DNA from: Apostichopus japonicus
Lineage: Eukaryota; Echinodermata; Holothuroidea; Aspidochirotida; Stichopodidae
Reading direction: 5' to 3'
Length of the DNA stretch: 64,000 nt
Assembly (NCBI RefSeq): GCF_037975245.1
Contig: NC_092566.1
Coordinates: 1,674,001-1,738,000, forward strand
Below are positions 9,501-21,754 of the stretch, in pieces. Below the pieces are notes generated by a model. That model was not told the DNA's origin. It did not search any database and saw only the letters and a list, made by a program, of their open reading frames with translations. Numbering within the stretch: the stretch's first letter is position 1; each line of letters starts with the position of its first letter. A program made the translations under genes and the position numbers.

Positions 9501-12500
9501 ATGTATTCAGATTGGATGAGAAGTTTCTGTGTGGGGCTTTTTTCAAAGCGCCCTTGATTGGGACTGAGGAGCTGGGGATTTTTGATTGGGACTGTTTGTT
9601 CCCCCTGATACTCATCTTTCTCCTAAAGTAAACCCTTGGTTCGGGTTAACCCTGCCACTCTTTGAACCAGCCTATTTCATTGCATCATAATGAGTCCCTT
9701 GATTTTATTACACATTGAGATAAAAGGCAAGATGCATTCTCCATCGATGGTCTCAGTTTTCACAGTGCTCATTAGGAGGGTCCGAGAAAAGTCGTGAAAG
9801 ATGATGCCCCCCCCTCCCCTCCCCTCACACACCCCACCACCAATCACAGACCACGACTCCTGTATAAGTACGCAGTTCTTTACTTTTTTGATCGCCATTT
9901 TGATAGGAGTTTGCATGTGAGTATTAAATTAGCATACTAATTGGTTTAACCAGTTTATAAGGACGACGTTATCCTGTAACCTTCAGATTTTGATTAGATT
10001 ATGTAACAGAGAGAGAGGTCCCATCAAACTGTTGACTAAGATACGTTACACTTGCATGTAAAACCTTATTAACACAGCATTGTCGGTCGAGAGACTTTGA
10101 TAATTGGATTTCAATCAGCAATGATTGTAAACTAGTCTATCCATTCGCGGCCTTTTTACCTAAGATTATGTGTAGTCTGCCATATGTTCTTTTCAGTACA
10201 CAGTATTATCTCTCTGTAACATTTAACCAAGACCATGTGTAATATCTATTCCCTTATCGAGGGACTCTAGATACGTGACGACGCCATGATCACACGGTTA
10301 CAACTCTCGATTTAAAGAACTGGGGTTGACAGTTGGGTTTTCATGCCAAGGCTCTGTGTTGGGTGACTGTTCTTAAAGTACCCACCCCCCTTCCCCATTC
10401 TTTCTCAAAATTAATATAGGTATGTGTGGGAGGTTCAAAATGTATATAATCATCTTTCTCACTTCTATATCAACCCCGTCCTCTCCCCGTCCACCTCTCC
10501 TTCTGGAATGCATACAATTATTATAAAGCACAAAGACAACCAAACAGTGCAATGTTTCATGAACCACATATATATTTCATATCAGTGAAAAAAAAGTGTC
10601 AATGTGAAAATGATTTTGTTGTTCTATGTACATGTTTTTATATAATGTTTACTTATATTAAATAAGACGTTTCCATTACACCAAGTAATATATTTACTTT
10701 CATGAAAAAAGAAAAGAATTTCAGATGAATAGAAAAGCTTCGCTTCCAATTAGTCCAAGAGTGTTACCATAAAACAAATCTCTCAACTTGCTGAACCATA
10801 ATATTAGATATGCATCACTGAATCTCAACTCCTGTTATTGGAATATTCCCTTACATCAAATATGGTCATCGATGATTACCAGAAAAGCTATATAGAATGT
10901 CCAAACAATGGTCACACATGGCAAAAACTTCAACAAGCAATGATCATATGCAGCCAAACTATAAGAATGTACTAATGCAATATTTTGGTTAAATATTTCA
11001 ACTTTTTTTCTCACCCTTAAACATAAAAGCCAATGCTGTTGATATTTTAATGATTGTATTTCTTAGACACAAGTAATCTTTTTGACTTATCCCATCGATA
11101 TAGATGGAAATCCATAACAAATAAATCAGAAATTTCATCTCAATAAATTACTATATAAGTTCATATCTGAATAAAAAAGAAGTTAAAGAGCATGATAGCT
11201 TTCAGCTGACTACAAATTAAAGTGTTTGTAAATTCGAACACGCCACATATCCTTCAACCTGTGTCCAAATCCCCACCCCCACACTCTCCCCACCTCTCTC
11301 TCTCTCTGATTATGTTTTTTTTTATAAGTGTTCCTGTCTGGCATATGCATGGCATCTTGAGACAATGTTAGTAAAAGTAGCATCGTAACAAAGTACTCTG
11401 AACACGTGACGCAGCCTCTCAAAAACATGCGCAGAACACTTTTCTTCTACTAAGAGGCTGTACCTACTAGTAGTTTCTGGCGCCCTCAAATTTGTGTTTG
11501 CTTTACGTTTTGTGAAATTAGATAATGGTCCTGGAAACTCCATTAATTTCCGCTTTCCACAAATGTCTAAGCTGGACCATTCGTAGAATGTGTTCCAGTA
11601 CTCAAAATAGTTCCGCACGTGAATAAGTCCAGATACTCGACTAGATTTTTCTCGAATTGAACGTCAAATAGCCAGATAGATTGGTTTACCCCTATTTGTT
11701 CTCTTCTTCCGTCCCCACAACCCCCCCCCCCCTTGATTCCCTTCTAGTTACGCCAATGAATGTTAATTGTTATGTTCAACCAGCCAACAGGGACTTGAAC
11801 CTGTACCTATAAATGTCAATAGTTTCACTTTTTACTATTCCTTCGTTTAACGATACCGAAGGATCGTGCACATGTTTAACGATTATGAAGACACGAACAT
11901 TCACCCAATATTATTAGCCACCATCGCAACTCACTTTAATTGTAGACTTATTCATATATAAATATATCAAACAACATTTACAAATCTTCTATCGGTCTCT
12001 CTTCCGACTAATTATACCTATCAATGAATGATTTAACGATTTCTTTTCTTGAATTATTTTACCGATAAAATACCTCTTCTTATTCCTATCAGTCACGACC
12101 AAAATGAATTAAATAAGTTAATAATATGCAATGGAAAACTATACAACTTTAACGTATTAGTATTGCTAAATTTTAGAACAGTTTTAATTGTTTTCTGAAT
12201 CACGGCTGTAAGACTCTTTTTTAGACCCTGTGAATGTTTTCGTTTCTCATAATACCAACACGGTCTCGTAAAACGCAAAACTTTTGTGTGGGCATCACCG
12301 GATTTTAAAGCTCATAAAGTGTAGGGCGTTTTTGCAAGTTAAAAATAGTCAGTTTATATGAAATATCGAGGGCGCCAAACAATATAAAAAAGATCGAAAA
12401 AATGATGTTTATTTGTTTTCAATCGCATCGACCATCTCATTTCTTTCCCGTGTAGGTATAGTGAAGGAACCATTCCGGCTTTTGATCAGCCCCACCTAGT

Positions 12501-12733
12501 TCCCCGGACCACATATACCATTGGGCCAGATGGGCTCGAGCCCAGGGCCGCCGATTTAAGAGACCTCCAAAATTAGAAGGCCAAAAAGTGACCCAATTGA
12601 AATTTTTAAATAGATGGTTATCTTTTTGTTATGTACTTCTTCATGTTATGGTCCTTGTTATACCTGCCTACGTGCAGGGTAAATAAAAGTATACTGCGCA
12701 ACTGGATAAGAATATAAACACAATGCTTGCGTA
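9501..12733. other. Convergent intergenic region between camlg and Drgx
   Basis: No exon was recognised. It contains pyrimidine-rich runs (near 9810, 10380, 11280 and 11725). A minus-strand B-box-like string (GGTTCAAGTCC, about 11795-11805) has no convincing A box. Open frames here show no family motif. Confidence 0.5.
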
Positions 12734-13099
12734 CAGTGGCGTAGGAAGGTACTTTTGAGTGGGGGGGCTGAAGACTGATGGCCGGCATGGGGGAGGGGTT
12801 TAAGGGGAGGGGGTGTCCCCCTCCCCTTTGGAAATTTTTTGTTTTTCCAGGTGGCCTCAGATGCAATTTGGTGCAATATAGCACACTTCAACCCACACAC
12901 TCCATTTTGTATATAATTTTGCATTTTCACCTGGCCTTAGATGCAATTTGGTGCTCCAAATGAGATTTTTTTCTCATTTGGAAATGAAAAAGGGGTTTTC
13001 TGACTTGCGAAGCGGGGGGGCGGAATGATACTTCCGCCCCTCCACATTTTTCACTGGCGGGGCTGGCGCCCCCCCAGCCCCCCGGTTCCTACGCCCTTG
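12734..13099. mobile_element. Complete non-autonomous hAT element (366 bp) with 8-bp target duplication
   Basis: The left end is CAGTGGCGTAGGAA and the right end TTCCTACGCCCTTG, which are 14-bp inverted ends with two mismatches. The element is flanked by the identical 8-mer CTTGCGTA at 12726-12733 and 13100-13107. An 8-bp target duplication with CAGTG-type ends is the hAT superfamily signature. Inside are a G-rich block, an approximate duplication of GATGCAATTTGGTG, and a small hairpin (TCCAAATGAGA and its reverse complement). There is no transposase frame. Confidence 0.85.
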
Positions 13100-13107
13100 C
13101 TTGCGTA

Positions 13108-14188
13108 GGTTGTAGATCACGAAATGTTAACATGTGTGACAGGGGACCCCTAGGGAAGTATAAATCCGGCCCTTAGCCAGGCTCCCAACCCTGTCCTCTT
13201 TGTAGCACACAATAATAAGTAAATGACATTTAACAATTTGTCGTTGTACGTACGTAGTGATATGCGGATTACACCCTGAAGCTGGGCACACCTCCTTCAA
13301 AGTACTATATGCCTTAACTTCACGAAATTAGGAACACACTTACATGAGTAAGATGCTAGAATATAATTAAATACGCTTTCTTGACCGATGTCCACACGTT
13401 TTTTGCTGTCCAAACATTTTCAATCACCTTCTATTAAACTCCTGAAGCTTGTTAAATGCTTGGCCGATGAAGAAGATGTTATCCACATCACTCATATAAT
13501 TGCCGGACCCTCGTGATTTTATTTCACTGTATTGTATTTGCCCTATGTACCGCCTCCCTGCCCCCCCCCACCCTCCCCCGTTAAGTCGCTCTTTATTGGA
13601 TCGCATAATTTCCCCCTTTTTGAAAGGTAATGAGTCTGCTGCGACAAAACTGCCGTGGAACATTTTTTGTGAATAGTCAATTTTATGAATATTCTTTCCT
13701 TTGTTTAACTTCATATACCAGTTTATTATCACAGTTAGGCTAAATTGTAATCGAAAATGAAACTCCCAAGAAAAGAAAAGAATAAAGCATATACTACGTT
13801 CCTTTAATAACAGGAATATTTCCGTTACACATTTGCGAGCAGGAATAGAGTGGATAATTGGGTGTTCATACCAATCTGTTGGGACATGATATTCTAATGC
13901 TAATACCGCTACACACTGTTGTCTCTTATCACGCTTGAAACCATTGGTACTGACAGTATGAACAGTTCTTGACCTTTATCTGATACTTGAATAGCTGTCA
14001 TTGCAAGTGCTTTAGAATATGACACAAACGTACGTTACATTAAAAATGTCCATCGTGCGTGTTTCATACACGTCTAAGGCCGCCAAAAAAGGAAAAGGAA
14101 AAACGATTTTGTTTTTATAAAGACGTCTTGTATACAGAGTCTGGTGGGCGAAAAGGCGTGGATTTTGGTCCCTTCATAAAGGTATTAG
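13108..14188. other. Region just 3' of the Drgx stop codon
   Basis: Probably 3' UTR followed by intergenic DNA on the minus strand. A poly-C run lies near 13560. The open frame on the minus strand at 13424-13732 shows no domain and is treated as chance. Confidence 0.45.
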
Positions 14189-14367
14189 TCAATTTATTCC
14201 AGCTGCTTTGGCCACGGCGTCGGCATACTCTCGGGCCCTAGACCGCAAAGCAGCTAGACTCAGAGACCGTTTCTCCTGTTCTCCCCATAGAAGAGGCGAC
14301 GAAGGCAACATGCCAAGAGGAAAGGCCGATGGTGAGGTTGCAAACGGAGGCAGCGGAGCACCGAGTG
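14189..14367 (-). CDS. drgx: drgx last coding exon with OAR domain
   Basis: The acceptor is a pyrimidine-rich tract (tcatattttcatcttcag). The exon enters in phase 1 and encodes a Pro/Ser/Leu-rich stretch. The OAR motif follows, with the core [15 protein letters not shown], then the tail AKAAGIN and TGA at 14191-14189. The OAR domain is a C-terminal regulatory motif found only in paired-class homeoproteins. Confidence 0.88.
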
Positions 14368-17300
14368 CTGAAGATGAAAATATGACAAGATGAGAATTAA
14401 TTCTCTAAATATGAGATTAAGCAGTTTAGTATAAATCTATTGAGGAGATGGAATCCATGATTTACACCTTCAAGCTGATTGTGTACGATTGAGGAGTACT
14501 GCATGTACCATGGGCTCTCAATTAAAATTCTATGGAAGTTCTAGAAATTAAATAATTGTGTTGAGCAGAGAGCCGGGAAGAACTAGAATCTCACTGTACC
14601 TGGATAGATCCAGCAATATACAGGGTAGACCACCCCCCCCCTCCAGGGGTACATACGAAACGAAGCTTAAACTGGCATAACCCCAACCGCTGTATGGGGT
14701 CTTCTCTGTCCTGGTTACTCCTTTAACATTCTTGCTACAGTAAATAAAACCATATTTTCTTGGAAAGTAAAAAGATCCTTGAAACATTATTGAATGTGAC
14801 TTCTGACCTACGCAAAAGAGGTTTGTTATTTATTCATATCGGTTGATAAGTAATTTTAAATCATAGAACTAATTTGACTTTTAATGCTCGAATATTATAT
14901 ATGTTTATAGCTATTATTTAGTACAATAAAAAACATTAACGAGACGGGCCTGGCCCGACCACCGCCATTGTCCCCCCCCCCCCCCTCTTCGGAATTATCA
15001 GAGAATCTTGCGGATTTATGGTACCAACCTTTTCTTTCTTGAAAAGACAAAAGGCCAGTCGAACACCCGGGAAAGAACGATGGCATTACACCGGTGGAAC
15101 CGAAAGATGGATACCTGGAGAAATTAAACAGAAACACCAAATAAAATATGAATATTGATTAAATAAAATTGGTGACCAATCTAAGTAACCATAATGAAAC
15201 CTAAAAAACAATGGGTGGGAATCTTGAAATGTAAATTAATGATTTTTTTTAAAATTTTGTCCTGTCTATGTGATGAATTGTCTTTTGTTTCTATTATCTC
15301 TATTAACTCCATGCAAACCTGATTTGTTAGAGACTAAATCATAATGGGACTGTTCGTTCATGATGTAACATCTTACGCAACCAGATTATATCTGTACTGC
15401 GATTAACGTAAAATCAGAAATAAATCACTAAATTTGTTGGCTTTCCTCGTATTAATAATTTATAGTATTCCTTAAAGGGAGTGAAGACTCGCGCACAAAG
15501 AAACGTCTGATGCCGGTAATCTGACCTAGTTTCGAATGAGGTGTAACAGAAGTGTTAGACACCACCATCGATCCCAGCAAATACACACACAGCTTGCTAC
15601 CGTCGGTAATTAGACACAAGTGTACAGTCAATACATGCAGCTACGGTCAATACCCACAACACAGTGTAGGCCTACATATAGCAGCGATGGACATCTCATG
15701 TCCAGATAAAAGATAACAAGGTATCACGTTTCATTACTGTCTGCATGTTGTAGCGACAAGAAGGAAACTTCACTTGCAAGCAACGGAAGTTAACTTTTTC
15801 AGAGGGCGGCACACGGTTTGGGGCGAGTCTTCAATGCCTTTAATGTTTTCTATAAATATGAAATAACACAATATAAGTTTGAAGTTTTCATTCTGGGTAT
15901 TCTTATAGAATATTAACATACCTATTGCTTGCTCTACACATAGACAGGTTCCAGAAGGCAGGTTCGGGAATTGCCATATATCTCCTAAACTCGGAGAAAT
16001 CTTTATGCGGTTGAAAGGTTCCTCTGTCCTTCTCCAGACCGTCATCGTCACAAGGTGGGTGGTCCGTTTTGATCTTTTGAGACTCTGTGCTATCTTTTGA
16101 TGGTTCATATGATGTCTTTTCTACGTCAATTTTGTTGTCCTCATTGGTATCACTCAATGCGTCATCGTTTGTACTACTTCCGGGAAATTCATTTGACGAA
16201 GCTGATTGGCTGCCTTTGTCGTCTGCTGACAAGGATTCTGTAGCATTTTGCTCCTGCTTGATACGCTCTGCTTTGCGCCATTTTGCTCGACGATTTTGAA
16301 ACCAAACCTGCAAAAATAGTCAAAAGTACTACATTACATTTGATAGTTTTATTAACATCTGAAATTCAATGATGTTTCATTTATAATTCAGATAAGTATA
16401 TGGTTTGTTTAAGTTAGGTAAGTAATGGTTATGTACCCGACCCTACATGAACACATTGTACTACAAATAATGTTGCAAATGAACAGTTTTCCCAATCGAT
16501 GAGGCCAATTGACAATTTGCCATATAAAGAATGACTTTCTCCCCAAAAGCCCTCAACAAAGACAACCTTCAGGCAGATTTTGGAATGCCTTGGATAAATT
16601 TTCGAGGCTATTTTGGTTTAACCATCATTTGAAAATATTGAATGTTTAAATTTACTTTTAACTTGTGACTGATATCAAATGAACACTTGTCTGTAGGGGC
16701 GACACAATTTGCGAGGATTAAATTAAATTCATTTATTTGGCTCTCTCATTAACCGTCATTTGGTGATGAAGTCTTTGATGGTTTCATTGTTTAATTAATT
16801 TTAATCTTATTTTGACTTATGCTACCAAGGTTTGACAAAATCGCACTGCTGCTTTCAAAACACGGTTTCAGTAACGTTGAATATTCAAACAATTACGTCA
16901 TACATGGTTATTTTCAAAATACATATTTCAATCATAATAGCAACAATGACATAAAGTAGCTTTCTGAGTTGATGTTAATAGTTTTTTTCTTTGCTTTTTC
17001 AGGAGTAAAATGATCCCGTAACTAATTAAGGTTCATCAGCTTAATTAATCAAGTTTGATTGGAGATCATGCAAAAATAGTTAGTGAAAAAAATGTTAATA
17101 TTTTTCCTATACGTTTATTTTCTATATTTCTTAATTGTTATTATTATTATTATGATTATTATTATTATTATGATTATTATGTTTTGCAAGTGATTAACGC
17201 AGAAACCGTTGAATATAAAATGGTCCCTATATATGCTTGCAAAATACAGTCCTATATTCGAGTGTATAAGATGTGTCGCTATTATTTTTTCTTTTTCTCT

Positions 17301-18268
17301 CCACACCGTGATGTACCTAACCATTTATTTGAATCATGTTTTCAAGGTGTGCATGAACTCCCGTATAATCATATGCTTAATCTCTTTATCGCCCAAGTCG
17401 AGTAACACATTTGGCACCTTCTTTTCTTTTGCAAGCCTGAAGATCTTTCTCCAATGATAAACTCGTGACTGATTTTGACTCAGTTTTTATATTCCCCTTT
17501 TCTTCTCTCTGCTTTAATTTGTGTTCATTCTTTCTATTCTTTTCTTTTCTTTCTTTCTTAGCTCATTAAATTTTCAGCTTCTCGGCCCCGCTCTCTTTAC
17601 GCAAACTCCATTACGCCAGAAGAGATACGGGTGAGTGCGCGCCTTGTGCGCGTTACGATTATCACATTAGCAACACCCTGAAAACTTAATTAAGCTCGTT
17701 TGTACCGACCACCTGGGACGACTCGCAAGGTGGCAAAAAAACAGACTCACCGAACGGAAGAGAAATATCTTTCTTTATAGTCCAATACACGTCAAAGTAA
17801 AAACAGAATAACATTTAAATGGTTTGATACTCATGTGGCATAGTACGTCTATCACTTTATGGATGACCCCTTAATTAACATTTTGTTACATTTTGTAGCA
17901 GTTTAGGAAGTTTGTTAGTCTTCAAAGAGATATTAGACGATAATTTCTTTCTCATGGCAATATCCAAAGCGAAATTCTCTCTCTTAGTAAACAAATGCAG
18001 GTTAAAGAAGTGTCCAGATGTACTTTTTATACAATTGACTTATCACCACAGAACGATTGACTGAATTATATAAAATAACAGAGTTTAATGTCATGAATCT
18101 TTAATTCTACAGGGTACATGCCATTGGCTGCACTGAGCTAATACTCTACATCTGTCACGTGTCAGAAAAGAAAAAAAGCTCGAGTTAGGAACCAAATGAG
18201 ATTTGTACCAACATGAAACAGAACCATTCTGTGCCGTCGACATCAGCAATACACTGAGCTTATATTTT

Positions 18269-18305
<37 letters not shown>

Positions 18306-20628
18306 TATGTACATCAGATATATATATATATATATATCTGATGTACATATATATGTATATATATACATATATATATATATATCTGATGTACATATATATA
18401 TATATATATCTGATATACATATATATGTATATATATATATATATATATATCTGATGTACATATATATGTATATATAGCTTCGTCCTTGTTCGTCTTTGTT
18501 TTTTGTAACTTATTTATTTATATAAATGTTTATTTATGTTTTATTTAAAGCTGCTTTAAAGACTCATTTATTTAAGAAATCGTTTTTATAATTGTTTTGT
18601 TGTTCAGCGCCATTGAGTGTTTTTACAGTAATGTGCGCTTTACCAAGTGTTTCCACCTTAACCTTAACCTTAACCTTATTTATAAATGAATGTGTAGCAA
18701 GTGGTATAATACATTTCTGGTGTATATTATATACATATATACACACACACATATATATAGAGATATATATATAGCTATATATTTACATATACATAAACAT
18801 ATATATATATATATAGAGATATATATATATATATAAATATAAATATAAAATACATTTACATATGTATATATAGACATATATATGTATTAAGCACAAACCA
18901 AGCTCCTATGAATCATGGTTAGTTTTAGTGACGCCAGACAAACCGGCATTACGTGTCTTTAATTGACTATCTATGATCAATTTAAATTATAACTTTGGAC
19001 ATCTGACTTCGGTTTTACATGGCGCGAAATATTTCCCGCGAAAGTAACGGCTAAGTTTGATAACGTGCAATTAATTTAATCTAAACGCTAGGCGTCATCT
19101 TGTGAAATTAGCACGTTCTCCTGAATATAAAGCCAATAAAAGACGTAAATATTTAAAACCGAATCAAGAAGATGCGAAAAGGTCATTTCACCTAAATCTC
19201 CTAGGAGTTCAAATTGTTAATGGTTTTGATAATATTGCTCTGCAAGGACAACACAACTTTTAAATGGATTGTGTGTAAAGTGGCCTTGACACTTAACACG
19301 CTTCGTTAACACTAACCAACCAAAATATCGCAATATTTTGACAGTTTCAAACAGTTTATCATGCATTCGCCCACAATTTGTATTTTCACATTAGTTTCTA
19401 TTTTCACTAATATCATCATTCCTGAAAGTTCCATAATTTCTTTTGCGAAGATGAAAACATCTTCTATAAGCATCTTCCCGAGAAAAAAAAAACAATAGCC
19501 ACGAAGGAACAATAAGTTACGTTTCGTTAAATACGTTGTATTGATTTATCACAAACCACCCTTTTTATGGGCCATCTTCGTGTCAAGACCGCTGCAAAGT
19601 ATTGTATTTATTAAAGATTACATAATTACAGTCGCCTTTCCCTATTACATGCAGACCCCTGCTGAAAACCCCACACTGAAAGAACGCATGCATATGCCTT
19701 CACCCTTGCTCTTCTCTCCTCTACATCGCGAACAGAGGGAGTAACACCCAATATATGAACAGCGGTAAGTAATTCTCAGTTGCATGTCCGTAAGATCGTT
19801 GGAGACTCGAAATTCGTCTAACGGACTCCGGAAAGTTTACACAGCAGATTGTCAATAATCTACACATATCCAATTTAAACGTTTAGTTTGAATACAAAGT
19901 GATCGATAAACGTTAAATAACGAGTTAGCGTGCGTGTAACAATCAACGTAAGCCATAACGTAGGCGTCTATGCGGCGTCGTCCACGCAACCATGTAATCA
20001 GTAAAGCGTTTGCGACATGGAACTCTACGATCATCGATATAAGACAATCCGTGCAGGATTGAGGTATTTTACGATTCGTGAGGAATGAATCTGTATTCTT
20101 GATAGTTGTAAAATTTGTGAGGCGAATTGCTGTATATATGTTGAACGTTGCGCATCAGATAAGTTATTCCTATATGAGGTCTTGAGTCCCCGTATTGTGG
20201 ATTTCTTTTGGCGGAATTTTAATATGAACGCATGTAACAAGAGGGGTATATAGTACTTGAGTCTTATAAGGTTAAACCCTTACGTTAATACGGATGTCTT
20301 AATCGAGCCACGAATAACGTAAGGAAATTTCTACGATACATCTAAGGGTAGTTACCACTTGACTGAAAACGCTTCTCTGATTGGTTACTTTCAAAGCGAT
20401 TTGGCTGTTTCATCTGTAACGATATTTCATTTCATCCAATACCCCTACCACCCCCCCCCCCTCACGCACACACACCCTGCTGACCATAACCTTACACCAA
20501 GTAATACTGAAGAAGTGACAACGTACCTGTACTCTTGCTTCTGTGAGATTTATTCTCATCGCTAGATCCTCTCGTGTAAAGACATCAGGGTAATGTGTCT
20601 TGCAGAATGCATTCTCTAGTTCCTCCAA
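14189..20628 (-). CDS. drgx: Drgx/Prrxl1-like paired-class homeobox gene, four 3' coding exons (5' part missing)
   Basis: Exons in transcript order are 20628-20527, 16307-15922, 15114-15029 and 14367-14189. They join in phases 0, 2 and 1 into 251 codons ending in TGA. The first gives homeodomain residues 13-46, including [14 protein letters not shown] and NLTEARVQ. The second gives residues 47-60 ([15 protein letters not shown]) with glutamine at position 50, so this is a paired-like class with Q50. The intron between residues 46 and 47 is the classic one of this class. An acidic, Ser-rich linker follows, then [12 protein letters not shown], which resembles the FFPSCLPGTLL region of vertebrate DRGX. 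A proline-rich stretch follows, then an OAR domain ([18 protein letters not shown]) 10 residues before the stop. Known role: a nuclear transcription factor of dorsal root ganglion and sensory circuit neurons. Aristaless/Arx is the main alternative; the INLTEARVQ string and the linker favour Drgx. Homeodomain residues 1-12 were not found. Confidence 0.85.
14193..14198 (-). terminator. AATAAA overlapping the last drgx codons
   Basis: The final codons GGA-ATA-AAT-TGA contain AATAAA. It may be coincidental. If used, the 3' UTR would be only about 10-25 bases. Confidence 0.2.
15029..15114 (-). CDS. drgx: drgx small linker exon (86 bases)
   Basis: The acceptor is gtttaatttctccag and the donor is AAAG followed by gttggt. 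The length of 86 converts phase 2 to phase 1, exactly what the flanking exons need. It encodes [20 protein letters not shown] plus a few residues, which supports the Drgx assignment. Confidence 0.78.
15922..16307 (-). CDS. drgx: drgx exon encoding homeodomain helix 3 and acidic linker
   Basis: The acceptor is ctatttttgcag before GTTTGGTTTCAA. The donor is AATAG followed by gtatgt, leaving phase 2. Reading through the donor meets a stop 7 codons later, so the spliced form is preferred. The linker (about 110 residues) is rich in Ser, Asp, Glu and Lys. Confidence 0.88.
17138..17180. repeat. (TTA)n microsatellite
   Basis: About 14 TTA units with two G interruptions. Confidence 0.9.
18270..18476. 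repeat. AT microsatellite with repeated palindromic motif CTGATGTACATATATATGT
   Basis: Alternating AT runs are broken by at least five copies, in either orientation, of ATCTGATGTACATATATATG. A perfect 58-bp palindrome lies at 18299-18356. Confidence 0.9.
18541..18690 (+). mobile_element. 3' end of a non-LTR retrotransposon (LINE fragment)
   Basis: The frame 18541-18591 reads [16 protein letters not shown] followed by TAA. This resembles the C-terminus of CR1/L2-type reverse-transcriptase ORFs. After the stop comes a short 3' UTR with CAGCGCCATTGAGTG and GCGCTTTACCAAGTG and a tail of about four CCTTAA units. Short tandem repeats at the 3' end are usual for such LINEs. The upstream sequence is an AT repeat, so the copy is severely 5'-truncated. 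Confidence 0.45.
18721..18890. repeat. Compound TA/CA microsatellite
   Basis: Alternating TATA runs with an ACACACAC segment and repeated ATATAGAGATATAT and TATAAATA variants. Confidence 0.85.
20527..20628 (-). CDS. drgx: drgx exon encoding homeodomain helices 1-2 (residues 13-46)
   Basis: The exon has 34 codons, phase 0 at both ends. The acceptor is tttgtttacgtcgtag immediately before TTGGAGGAA. The donor is a perfect CAG followed by gtacgt. An in-frame TAG in the acceptor rules out extension upstream, so the preceding residues must come from another exon. Confidence 0.9.
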
Positions 20629-20702
20629 CTACGACGTAAACAAATAACAGAAGGAATTTGTAGAGAAACAAACCACACAACCAGAGGTCATCGCAACACC
20701 TT

Positions 20703-20706
20703 GTTT

Positions 20707-20774
<68 letters not shown>
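20703..20774. repeat. (AT)n microsatellite just 5' of the drgx homeobox exon
   Basis: More than 30 uninterrupted AT units, about 75-145 bases upstream of the exon's acceptor. Confidence 0.95.
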
Positions 20775-20777
<3 letters not shown>

Positions 20778-21142
20778 TTAATAATGATCTAACAAACACA
20801 TTTCTGGTATCATTGGTTTTCGCAATTTTAATTATGATAGTTTCATACATATTACTGTTGTTGTTGTTGCTTTATTTGTTGGTAATTAAAGACTGTAGTA
20901 ACCAAACCAAGTCATTGGCCTGACTGAGAATAATATTTTGATTCGTGGTCAATGATGACGTCATACTTTTAGTATAAAGTCTTTCTCCGATTCGTCCAGA
21001 TAGACATTCGTTAAAGGTTATGTTACCAACGAAGACAAGAGCCTATATATGGTTCCTTTAGTTGCTTACGTATGAGTTAGACCGCCATAATTGGCAGTAC
21101 AGGACGCTGTACTCATGTAGCAGACCACACCGTCCTAGAGTC

Positions 21143-21754
21143 CTGTTACTTTCTGCTATACTACGTGTATGTGGTTAACTGTTACTTTCTGCAATACTAC
21201 GTGCAAGTGGTTACCTGTTACTTTCTGCTATACTACGTGTATGTGGTTAACTGTTACTTTCTGCAATACTACGTGCAAGTGGTTACCTGTTACTTTCTGC
21301 TATACTACGTGTATGTGGTTACCTGTTACTTTCTGCTATACTACGTGTATGTGGTTACCTGTTACTTTCTGCTATACTACGTGTATGTGGTTAACTGTTA
21401 CTTTCTGCAATACTACGTGCAAGTGGTTACCTGTTACTTTCTGCTATACTACGTGTATGTGGTTAACTGTTACTTTCTGCAATACTACGTGCAAGTGGTT
21501 ACCTGTTACTTTCTGCTATACTACGTGTATGTGGTTAACTGTTACTTTCTGCAATACTACGTGCATGTGGTTACCTGTTACTTTCTGCTATACTACGTGT
21601 ATGTGGTTACCTGTTCCTTTCTGCTATACTACGTGTATGTGGTTACCTGTTACTTTCTGCTATACTAGGTGCATGTGGTTACCTGTTACTTTCTGCTATA
21701 CTACGTGTATGTGGTTACCTGTTACTTTCTGCTATACTACGTGTATGTGGTTAC
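21143..21754. repeat. 36-bp minisatellite, 17 copies
   Basis: The unit CTGTTACTTTCTGCTATACT plus ACGTGTATGTGGTTA(A/C) repeats 17 times with almost no length change. Two variants alternate in the first half (A with CTGCTATACT/GTGTATG, B with CTGCAATACT/GTGCAAG), giving a 72-bp higher-order unit. The 36-bp period is divisible by three, so long open frames appear in two frames on the plus strand. These are a by-product of the period, with no other sign of coding. Confidence 0.95.

Larger units (their letters stand above)
16308..20526 (-). other. drgx intron inside the homeodomain (4.2 kb)
   Basis: It interrupts codons 46 and 47 of the homeodomain. It contains (TTA)n at 17138-17180, two AT microsatellite tracts and a non-LTR retrotransposon 3' end. 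Otherwise it is unique AT-rich DNA with several TTAATTAA/TAAT blocks (16790-17050). No exon was seen in it. Confidence 0.7.

Noticed and set aside
11790-11810. tRNA T-arm-like string on the minus strand
   Set aside because: B box alone, with no A box or cloverleaf.
15770-16108. 112-codon minus-strand frame overlapping drgx
   Set aside because: Shadow of the drgx linker exon in another frame.
18656-18680. Telomere-like CCTTAA repeat
   Set aside because: The unit is CCTTAA, not CCCTAA, and only about four copies; better explained as a retroelement tail.
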